From assembly GCA_014237405.1 (NCBI GenBank), contig JABZFO010000062.1, positions 1 to 64,000 of the forward strand: a DNA stretch of 64,000 nucleotides. Reading direction: 5' to 3'. A program made the translations under genes and the position numbers. This document shows, in pieces, positions 57,159 through 64,000 of the stretch. Positions within the stretch are counted from its first letter, which is position 1; every line of letters begins with the position of its first letter. A model generated the notes under the pieces. The model saw nothing but the letters and a program-made list of their open reading frames with translations, ran no database searches and was not told the DNA's origin. This stretch comes from Desulfosarcina sp. GTDB taxonomy: Bacteria; Desulfobacterota; Desulfobacteria; Desulfobacterales; Desulfosarcinaceae.

Positions 57159-58742
57159 TTAAACCATGTCCTTATCTACGTAATAACCACTTATATTGAG
57201 AATTTTTTCGTTAGCTACCAAATCTTCGACCGCACCAGGCGGGATGATTTCACCAATGTCGATGCAGGGAAAGCTTAAACCATATGCAACTGACATTCGG
57301 TGATAATCTCGCGGCGGTATATCTGCAGTTTCAAGATTTACAGGTTTGGGTAGCTGCTTTTGATCAAATCCGGAAAAGGCCGCGTGGGATAACCGTTTTT
57401 GTGCATGAGGGATAATGTTTTTATACATACCAATCTGCGAACCACCGCCGCATAAAAAAACTGGCAATCCTTCCTGCCATGCCGGTGAATTAGGGTTTCT
57501 CCTAAATCTTGATTCTTTGATCACTTTACGAACAACCCTGGAGCATTCAACCATGAATTCTTCGTTGTTTTTCCGATAATCCCTCAAAGCCTCCCGCGAA
57601 AGAGCTGGAAAATACTTTTCAATATTTGGAAGGGGGGCAATTCCGTCATAGGCCAAACCGAGGGTTCTTAGTGCTTTCTGTCTGAAGTTTTCGGCCTCAG
57701 CAGTACTAATAAATTTTCTTATGATCGTCTCAGCACATGCTATCCTGTAGTTGTGAAAGATCGATGCGCCGAGTTTTTCCACCTCAGCGACTAAAATTGT
57801 ATAAAGATCTTCACCGTCGCTCTCGTGTATAATAAAGTTAGACACGTCAATAGTTGTAGCCCCTACGTCAACAATCAGGTACATCCCGTCTTGACGCATT
57901 GGCGAACGAGCGTAACCAACTACCTGGGCGATAATTTCAGGAATTGAGCAGATATTATCCGGATGTAGTTGCTGCGCCTCCTCATCGAATATATTTTCTG
58001 AGAGCTGACGATCTGCAGAGACCATGGCGATTTTCACTTCGCTCACATTTATCTCGTCAACTGGCTTCAATGTTAGGTTCCACCCGGCCAACGCCAGTCG
58101 CTCCATCTGACTTTTAAGAATTTTATCAGCATAGCTTCGGGACGACATACCGATATTTAACTGCCAATCGATCTTAACGCCTTGATAATCAGAACGTTTC
58201 TCTTGCCAGAACCATTCTCTAATTTTCCGTAGCACCAGTCCGATATATGCGCTTGTGGCTTCAGCTGCCGTCAATGTGACACCATTAAAAGGACCGATCG
58301 ATTGGTCGGGGTTCTGAAGAAATTTTATCTTGAGAGCGTCAAATAATTCACCACCTTGGCCTAAAATGAGATTGCCATCATAGTCAACAGCAATTGCAGT
58401 CGGCAGTAAATAGGGGTTGCCGGCACATCCCACACCATTAAAGGGAACCGCATAGGCTTTTTTTAACACTCCGTCCTGGATGATAACTTTGGTACAGGAT
58501 GTTCCAAAATCAAAGCCGATTACGATGTCAGTTTCTCTGGTAGGGTTTTTTCCATACATCTGCCATGAAAGTTTTGTTGACTTGCGCTGCCCACCTTCCT
58601 GGAATTGCTTTGTTGCTGGTTTTTTTGGCGACACATAAGGCTCGATTTCTGCTGAAACGGTCACCTCATCAGATTGTTTTGAATCTTTAATAGACGTTTC
58701 GGAAACACTAAGAAGCCTCTTAATAAATTTGAACAATCCCAA
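57159..58742 (-). CDS. Hsp70/actin-like ATPase coupled to the SNF2 helicase
   Basis: The 527-aa protein shows the actin-fold phosphate-1 loop IGFDFGTSCTKV (about 75-86), phosphate-2 LIVDVGATTIDVSNF (about 284-298) and the adenosine motif VFLCGGGSQIG (about 455-465). It lacks the long DnaK peptide-binding domain and has a 65-residue polar N-terminal extension. Its TTG start lies 23 bases inside the SNF2 helicase gene with AAGGAG at good distance, so translation is coupled. The role is unknown: it could be a nucleotide-driven switch for the helicase or a chaperone of the complex. Hsp70-like proteins in defence islands are known to occur. Confidence 0.75.
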   Translation of the reverse strand: MGLFKFIKRLLSVSETSIKDSKQSDEVTVSAEIEPYVSPKKPATKQFQEGGQRKSTKLSWQMYGKNPTRETDIVIGFDFGTSCTKVIIQDGVLKKAYAVPFNGVGCAGNPYLLPTAIAVDYDGNLILGQGGELFDALKIKFLQNPDQSIGPFNGVTLTAAEATSAYIGLVLRKIREWFWQEKRSDYQGVKIDWQLNIGMSSRSYADKILKSQMERLALAGWNLTLKPVDEINVSEVKIAMVSADRQLSENIFDEEAQQLHPDNICSIPEIIAQVVGYARSPMRQDGMYLIVDVGATTIDVSNFIIHESDGEDLYTILVAEVEKLGASIFHNYRIACAETIIRKFISTAEAENFRQKALRTLGLAYDGIAPLPNIEKYFPALSREALRDYRKNNEEFMVECSRVVRKVIKESRFRRNPNSPAWQEGLPVFLCGGGSQIGMYKNIIPHAQKRLSHAAFSGFDQKQLPKPVNLETADIPPRDYHRMSVAYGLSFPCIDIGEIIPPGAVEDLVANEKILNISGYYVDKDMV

Positions 58743-61700
58743 TGCAGATCTCCTTCTTGTGGTGTTTCAAAATCCGGCGTTCTTGGATTTCTCTCAGCTT
58801 TTGGTCAACCCGGCTTTTCATGGCGGTTATACGCCCTTTGGTCATTCGCGCTATCTTTTCGTTGCCGATCTGCCTCTGCAGTATGGCGTTTAATTTTTCC
58901 AACTGTCTTTCCAAATGTCTTTTAAGAGCCTTTTCCTGAACATCGGCACGGTCATTGTTCTCCGCTTCGATCCGGCGGATAAATCGATCGTAACTATTTT
59001 CGGCGTTTTCCTGACATTGTTCGACGTGTTCATGGAGATCGGCCGTTTGGACTTTCGTCGTCGGTTGCAGCCAATCCCTTCCGCTCCTTGCAGATACGGT
59101 GATTAACTTTTCCCCAATATCCTCTGGCAAAAACTCCTGAGAATTTCCAAGAGTATTAACTGATACATGTAGTTTTTCGATTGCCCGAATACCTAAGACC
59201 GACCACCGTTCAACCACGAACGCATAGACACCACGGGGTAGCTCCGGCATCTGTTCATGTTCCAATGAGACACTCACAGGCGAATAATAACTAAAATCTG
59301 ACGCACCAATGCGATCGCTAACAAAGCGGACCAAAGGATGCATTTGGTTAATGGTTTCGACAAGACCTGGCCGACGATCAGCAACCTGATTCTGAAAAAT
59401 ACACCGAACCGTGGAGGGGTATACGGAACCAAGACGTGTCTTGCCTCGAAGGTGGGCTTTCGTCAAAAACTGATCGAGATCGAATTTGGCTTGAGCTGAC
59501 AGTTTCACCTTAAATTCGAGTTCATCTGCTTTGAGCTGTAAAAACTCAGATCCTTGGTACTCGCGGACAAAAAAATCATAAATATAGTTCCAGATATCCT
59601 CGCTTGATATGTTGCGCTGGAGTTCGCGAGCAGCCTTAACCTGATTCAATATGTAGTCCCCGTGGGCAACTAGGTCTACCGCCTCGTTTTCCAGCCGTTC
59701 ATCCAGGTTCAGCAAGATGGATATGGCCTGCTCGGTTTGCTCGATCCTGGATTCCTCTTGCTCAGCTGTCAGGTTCCCGGTAAGCAAATCATCGGTTAGC
59801 TTTCGGATTTGATCACCCAGGATCGCTTCGAGTCCACCCAGCGCTTGTTCGAAAATCCCGAGGCGTTCGTACAACCTAGTGTATATCCGTTCGTCAATGG
59901 TATCGGCATATAACAAGTTCCAGATGGTTATGGTTGGCGACTGTTGCCCCAGGCGATCGATACGCCCAATCCGCTGCTCGACTTTCATGGGGTTCCAAGG
60001 CAGGTCATAATTGACAAGAAGCCTTGAAAACTGAAGATCTACACCTTCACTGGCCACTTCCGAGGACAAAAGAACGCTTGGGCCGTCCGCTTTTTGAAAC
60101 TGATCAAGGATATCGTTTTTGTCAATTCCCTGCCCCCCCATGAGCACGACACTGGAAATACCGTCAGCCTCCAGACGCCTGCTAAGATAGCGTAGTGTGG
60201 GCCTGAAGTAGGAAAAAAGCACAATTTTCTCTTTTGGGTGTTGGTTCAAGTACCTGGTTAGCATCTCCTTGAGACGGTTATATTTGGAATCGTTGGCACG
60301 AATGGTATTTAAATTGCCCATTTCGTGCGCATTTTCGACCAACACCCTCGTCAGTGGACCTAAGTCGGGACGGTTGTTGCCGTTGTTAAAACCCAGGTCT
60401 TCGTAAAGCTGTTCGTCATCGACAGAGCCTCTACGCAACCATTGCTCCAGAGCAGCTGGCATGGAACTGGACATCTGGCGCTGAGGCGTCACCAGCAAAA
60501 ACCCTTCTGGCCCGTCATATTGGAGTGCGTAATTGCGGATCAATTCAGTTACGAGTTTGTAAAAACCTCTCTCTTCGGAAGACATCGGCACCACTTCCGC
60601 CACAACCTCTCGCACTACACGCCACTCAGTCACATCTCGCTTGCGGGTACGATTCACGAGGCGACCCAATAGATTTATGGATTCGAGTCGATCCGCCAAT
60701 ACCGTTCGATACTTCCGATCGAGCAAATCCGCTTCCGATGGTGGACTATCGATAATACCTTGTATCTGTCTGTTGTTTTCGAAATATGGGGTTTCTTTGG
60801 CGGCGGCAAGCATTGTCAACAGTTGTACCTGATCGATATTGCCGGCCAAAATTTGATCTCTTGCCCGAACAAGGGGTTCGTTGGCCTGTAGGATTTCTTC
60901 GAAAACATGAGGCTGGTTGAAGGTATCCTCGTCTACAAGATTGAGCAATTGATAAAGGTCCGCGCTACGCAAATGGACGGGTGTCGCTGAAAGCAAAACG
61001 ACATGCTCCGAAACCGAACGAAGCAACCGACCTAGCTTGGAAGTCATGCTTTCAGGGTTTCTCAAATAATGAGCCTCATCTACAATCAGCAGATCGAACA
61101 GAGGCTCCTCATATTGGCTGTCATCCATCATTCGAGCAAGGGTCGATGCCGCATCTTGCCCGCCATCGTCTTTTGACCAGCCTCTTCTCGGGCGAAGCCC
61201 CTGCATACTGCAGATCATGGCGTATTCCAGCCGCTCGCCCAGCCTGTAATCTTGAATCTGCTCAAGCACCTCTGAAGCACCCAGGATGTCTCCATCTATG
61301 CCAAAACGACGTCGCAATTCAGTCTTCCATTTTTCCCGCAACATTGCCGGACATAGCACCATTACGCGACGGATATCAAAACGGCTTCTCAGCTCGGTCC
61401 AGATCAAACCGGCTTCAATGGTCTTGCCGAGGCCTACCTCATCGGCAACTAAAAGACCGTTACCAGGTGCATCTAAAAAGTTGAGCACCGGCTTGAATTG
61501 GTAAGCATAAAAGTCGGTGTTGGTTGTGTCCATACTGTAGATCAGATTGGCTAATCGGCCGGTGAGTCGGATATGGGTAATCCCCCCGCGCAAATCCTTG
61601 GCGCGGCCGAACTTGCCTTGCCCTAGTAAATCTAAAGGATCATAATCTTGTGCGGAAATCACTTCAAGGTAGGAATCTCGTTGGTATTCTGCCCCTTCGG

Positions 61701-61842
61701 GAAAACGAACTTGCCAAAGGGTCTTTCCTGCACGTTGGCGGGTTCTTCCAGTAATTACACCGACGCGACCTGGGTCTGACTTTAACCTTACAATTGTGCC
61801 GGGTTCAAAATTTTCACCATGATTGTCATTATTATCATCCAT
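58720..61842 (-). CDS. RapA/HepA-like SNF2 helicase
   Basis: A 1040-aa protein. An N-terminal KOW/SH3-like domain (EPGTIVRLKSDPGRVGVITG) is followed by the SF2/SNF2 core: LLVADEVGLGKTIEAG (motif I), LLIVDEAHYLRN (II), VVLLSATPVH (III), IVLFSYFRPTLRYLSR (IV), SSEVASEGVDLQ (V) and VEQRIGRIDRLGQ (VI). A long coiled-coil C-terminus (ERQLEKLNAILQRQ...) ends the protein. SNF2 proteins move along double-stranded DNA; DISARM-type DrmD is a SNF2 member, but the partner set here is different. It is full length with no gap. The start is ATG at 61842, 85 bases after the PLD-like gene. Confidence 0.88.
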   Translation of the reverse strand: MDDNNDNHGENFEPGTIVRLKSDPGRVGVITGRTRQRAGKTLWQVRFPEGAEYQRDSYLEVISAQDYDPLDLLGQGKFGRAKDLRGGITHIRLTGRLANLIYSMDTTNTDFYAYQFKPVLNFLDAPGNGLLVADEVGLGKTIEAGLIWTELRSRFDIRRVMVLCPAMLREKWKTELRRRFGIDGDILGASEVLEQIQDYRLGERLEYAMICSMQGLRPRRGWSKDDGGQDAASTLARMMDDSQYEEPLFDLLIVDEAHYLRNPESMTSKLGRLLRSVSEHVVLLSATPVHLRSADLYQLLNLVDEDTFNQPHVFEEILQANEPLVRARDQILAGNIDQVQLLTMLAAAKETPYFENNRQIQGIIDSPPSEADLLDRKYRTVLADRLESINLLGRLVNRTRKRDVTEWRVVREVVAEVVPMSSEERGFYKLVTELIRNYALQYDGPEGFLLVTPQRQMSSSMPAALEQWLRRGSVDDEQLYEDLGFNNGNNRPDLGPLTRVLVENAHEMGNLNTIRANDSKYNRLKEMLTRYLNQHPKEKIVLFSYFRPTLRYLSRRLEADGISSVVLMGGQGIDKNDILDQFQKADGPSVLLSSEVASEGVDLQFSRLLVNYDLPWNPMKVEQRIGRIDRLGQQSPTITIWNLLYADTIDERIYTRLYERLGIFEQALGGLEAILGDQIRKLTDDLLTGNLTAEQEESRIEQTEQAISILLNLDERLENEAVDLVAHGDYILNQVKAARELQRNISSEDIWNYIYDFFVREYQGSEFLQLKADELEFKVKLSAQAKFDLDQFLTKAHLRGKTRLGSVYPSTVRCIFQNQVADRRPGLVETINQMHPLVRFVSDRIGASDFSYYSPVSVSLEHEQMPELPRGVYAFVVERWSVLGIRAIEKLHVSVNTLGNSQEFLPEDIGEKLITVSARSGRDWLQPTTKVQTADLHEHVEQCQENAENSYDRFIRRIEAENNDRADVQEKALKRHLERQLEKLNAILQRQIGNEKIARMTKGRITAMKSRVDQKLREIQERRILKHHKKEICIGIVQIY

Positions 61843-61926
61843 TTGGCCAAATGGTCCTAATTACAATAGTAATTTCTATATAAACGAGATTAGAAAGCAT
61901 TAACTTTCGCACCATATGTCCTTCAT

Positions 61927-63192
61927 TTATTGTTTCGCTTCACCAGCAGCTTTGAATTCACTGTATGCTTTATCCCAATCTACATTTGGGAAAGCTATTT
62001 TAATCGAATCAAAAAAATCTTTCTGATTTAATGTTTCGAAAGTCACATCTTTAAATCGAACTATGAGCTTCATTTCCTTGGTAAGCGATTCTGATTTTGG
62101 GAAGCAACGCTCCAATTCGGAATTTAGCCATCGTTTAGCATCTTCATCAGATGGATTCCCATTCAAAGATTGACCGATTAGCTCGTCAGGTGGGGTTTTA
62201 ATGACTATGGGAAGATAATAATCAACAATCTGCTGGCGTGAGCCATCAAGCTGTTCCTGAAGTTTTTCTTTAACATTTTTTTTATAAGCATCAAGCTTTT
62301 CGCGAAATTCTTCTAATCGCTTATTCAAATATGGTTTGACGGATTTCAGCACCACTCTTCCGTGGTCCTTGCCTAAGGATGGCGTGAGGTTATTACGTAT
62401 GTCATTAAGCTGATTTTCAAGTGCCCTAGACGATAGTTTGCTGTTCCTTTCAATCAACTCGATGGTTGTCCGCAAGCGACCTTCCAAATCTGTGCTTCCT
62501 CCAAGTTTCAGGATACTCGGCGGTATCACCAACCGGTGTCTCTGAATGGCGGCGCCCGATAGGATCAGATCAACATATTGGATATATGGCTGGAACACAC
62601 TCACCTGCCGCGCAACATCAAACTTAACCGGAGGTGCTGTTTTCAAACTATTATCTACCTGGTTGAATTGCTCATTTCTCACTTGGATGGAGCCAACTTC
62701 AACGGGGAGTTCGGCAATCCGTCTTTTTTCCTCTGGGGTTGTGGCCATTGCTACGGCTATCTCTTTGGCAACTGGCGATAGTCTTGCTTGCGCCTCTGCC
62801 GCTTGGTCATGGGAGAGGCGCAATGCGTTGAGGGCGGCATCGTTTTCGGACTCAGCCTCAAGGTAAAGCGGGGTTGGAGTGAAAATGTAACCCTCGCCGT
62901 CGACGATCAACAAGGCGCTACGAAGCCCAGGTGCATGATTCACAGTAACGCCGACTTTGCGTAAACGCCTCACCGCATCGATGACACCGTAGCCCATGCG
63001 CATCACTCGCTCATCGAAATCAACACAAACAGTAAGCATTTCCGGTCCTAGCCTTTCCGCCACGTTGACCATCGAATCGGCTGGTTTGGCTTGAATACCT
63101 GGCCCGGCGTAGCACACAGAGTGCTTGGTGTTTCTAATCATCTCGGCAATACGGGTTGAGGACAAATGGCAGAACAGTGTGTTGGTCTTCAT
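61927..63192 (-). CDS. PLD-like fold protein lacking the HKD motif, with a coiled-coil C-terminus
   Basis: The 421-aa protein has a PLD-like N-terminal layout: AEMIRNTKHSVCYAGPGI, VCVDFDERVMRMGYGVIDAVRRLRKVGVTV and then LRSALLIVDGEGYIFTPTPLY where active phospholipase-D-type nucleases have H.K.....D and GS.N. The residues for catalysis are replaced (L-R-S instead of H-x-K), so it should be inactive as a nuclease. From residue 290 on it is charged, helical and predicted coiled coil. The ATG at 63192 has GAGG upstream; the frame to 63258 adds a tail. It lies between the S24 protein and the helicase, so may be a structural or DNA-binding subunit. Confidence 0.6.
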   Translation of the reverse strand: MKTNTLFCHLSSTRIAEMIRNTKHSVCYAGPGIQAKPADSMVNVAERLGPEMLTVCVDFDERVMRMGYGVIDAVRRLRKVGVTVNHAPGLRSALLIVDGEGYIFTPTPLYLEAESENDAALNALRLSHDQAAEAQARLSPVAKEIAVAMATTPEEKRRIAELPVEVGSIQVRNEQFNQVDNSLKTAPPVKFDVARQVSVFQPYIQYVDLILSGAAIQRHRLVIPPSILKLGGSTDLEGRLRTTIELIERNSKLSSRALENQLNDIRNNLTPSLGKDHGRVVLKSVKPYLNKRLEEFREKLDAYKKNVKEKLQEQLDGSRQQIVDYYLPIVIKTPPDELIGQSLNGNPSDEDAKRWLNSELERCFPKSESLTKEMKLIVRFKDVTFETLNQKDFFDSIKIAFPNVDWDKAYSEFKAAGEAKQ

Positions 63193-63268
63193 ACAGCGGC
63201 CTCTATTTATTCGGGAATTGACAGAGCATCTCGATATAACCGGAACAATTGTCACCAATACTTACGAT

Positions 63269-64000
63269 CTACCCAAGCACCTCTAAAAACTCTGCAACCA
63301 CCTCAATTTTACCCTCGTCCTCACAGGTCAATTCAATGGGGGTGAAGTCCGGGTTACGCGGCTTTAAAATAATCTTCAGGTGGCGCCAGCCACCGTCATC
63401 AGATGCGATCTTTTCGCTCTTATAAATCTTTACCGTGTATCGTTCTCCGGTTTCAGGGTCTACCTCGTCGCTTAATTGGACAACGACCGTCCTGTCCTGG
63501 CGTGTCCCAGTGACAGGTGTCGAAAACAGGCAGTACGACTTGTCAGGGATCAAGGGCTCCATTGATTTGCCAACGACTTGAGCGACAAACATCCCAGGTC
63601 TAATTCGGCGGTGCGTATCGATTTCAACCCACTCCCAACTGTCATGGTCAAAATGCTGTGGATCGCTGAACGCACCGGCAGCAAATTTGAGGGGGACAAG
63701 AGGAACGCAGGTGCTGAAGTAGTTCTCGGATTTTGGGTGGACAAGCCGATATACAGATCTCGTTTCTAATCTGGTTTTCTTTTCTGCGCGACCAAACCAA
63801 CTGGTATCATCCTTAATCGAATTCCTGATGTCATCCGCACGCAAGTACCCGGCCAGTCGACGAAAGTGCCTGATCATTGCACCTTGGTCGTCCAAATCTG
63901 ATACAGCGATTTCTATGACCTCGTACCCGTTGTTTCGGAGCCAGGTTCGTATTCTCTGGTCCTTTTCTGCGGTTTTGGTATTTCCGTGGATATGATTGCT
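63269..64000 (-). CDS. C-terminal part of a larger protein: nuclease-like segment fused to an S24 (LexA-like) peptidase; N-terminus off the right edge
   Basis: The frame is open to the window edge, so the gene is partial and the TTG at 63893-63895 is not a real start. The first 55 visible residues (NTKTAEKDQRIRTWLRNNGYEVIEI, then SDLDDQGAMIRHFRRLAGYL) resemble the C-terminal VSR/PD-(D/E)xK-like segment found at the ends of DEAD/DEAH-DUF1998 helicases. Then come 150 residues with the S24 layout: FVAQVVGKSMEPLIPDKSY with the serine and YTVKIYKSEK with the partner lysine. S24 peptidases self-cleave on RecA-DNA signals in SOS regulation. A fusion of this sort would link damage sensing to a nuclease-helicase. 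The upstream helicase identity is inference, since it lies outside the window. Confidence 0.7.
   Translation of the reverse strand, partial: SNHIHGNTKTAEKDQRIRTWLRNNGYEVIEIAVSDLDDQGAMIRHFRRLAGYLRADDIRNSIKDDTSWFGRAEKKTRLETRSVYRLVHPKSENYFSTCVPLVPLKFAAGAFSDPQHFDHDSWEWVEIDTHRRIRPGMFVAQVVGKSMEPLIPDKSYCLFSTPVTGTRQDRTVVVQLSDEVDPETGERYTVKIYKSEKIASDDGGWRHLKIILKPRNPDFTPIELTCEDEGKIEVVAEFLEVLG

Noticed and set aside
63269-63895. Stand-alone 208-aa S24 repressor starting at TTG
   Set aside because: The frame stays open for 35 more codons to the window edge with a recognisable nuclease-like segment, so this start is an artefact of the edge.
58720-64000. DISARM or Druantia system
   Set aside because: SNF2 and PLD-like partners recall DISARM, but no methylase, DrmA or DrmB is visible and the Hsp70-like and AddAB-like genes do not belong to it; Druantia would need DruE, which cannot be seen.

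Overview
The window looks like a chromosomal segment of a Gram-negative, anaerobic member of the Desulfobacterota (the former sulfate-reducing deltaproteobacteria), GC-rich on its left two thirds. Pointers are the futalosine route to menaquinone (mqnB, mqnD), a four-subunit 2-oxoacid:ferredoxin oxidoreductase, a DUF39 homocysteine-biosynthesis protein, Kdo/LPS-export genes next to rpoN, and a family-typical gene order lptC-lptA-lptB-rpoN-hpf-ptsN-rapZ-EIIA. The lineage call is inference from gene content, not from a marker-gene tree.

Layout. 1-7.9 kb (minus strand): mqnB (cut by the left edge), mqnD, a DegT aminotransferase, dnaE and guaB, with dnaE flanked by two inverted copies of a 143-bp palindromic element. 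8-14.8 kb: a YciO-type protein, a ParA pair, sppA, rpsA with a repetitive N-terminus, cmk and hisC. 14.9-18.4 kb: the 2-oxoacid:ferredoxin oxidoreductase operon. 18.7-25.7 kb (plus): a NamZ-like muramidase, plsB, a MurU-AmgK-like fusion and dapB. 25.8-32.9 kb (minus): alaS, recA, thpR, a DUF39 protein and an M23 peptidase. 33-42.4 kb (plus): kdsA, kdsC, lptCAB, rpoN, hpf, ptsN, rapZ, EIIA, gapA, tpiA, secG.

At 42.4 kb a tRNA-Leu(GAG) gene marks the start of an integrated island that runs past the right edge. Its first part is a small mobile element: tyrosine integrase, excisionase-like protein, a TOTE-type helicase whose catalytic motifs are all altered, a TOPRIM primase-helicase with its CHC2 zinc finger on a separate gene, an HTH regulator and AT-rich unknown genes. 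From 51.6 kb to the edge is a minus-strand, tightly packed cluster read right to left: a partial protein with a nuclease-like stretch fused to an S24 peptidase, a PLD-like protein with a lost HKD motif, a RapA-like SNF2 helicase, an Hsp70/actin-like ATPase translationally coupled to the helicase, and an AddB/AddA-like nuclease-helicase pair. This looks like a DNA-processing or phage-defence module that I cannot match with certainty to a named system; it is the best candidate for something undescribed.

A quality warning applies to the whole window. At least ten places in seven conserved loci (mqnD, yciO, the murU-amgK fusion, kdsA, lptB, tpiA, and two each in addA and addB) lack an internal stretch of about 25-40 codons, some with a frameshift. 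Because several of these genes are normally indispensable, an assembly or consensus error is more likely than biology, and these gene models should be checked against reads.
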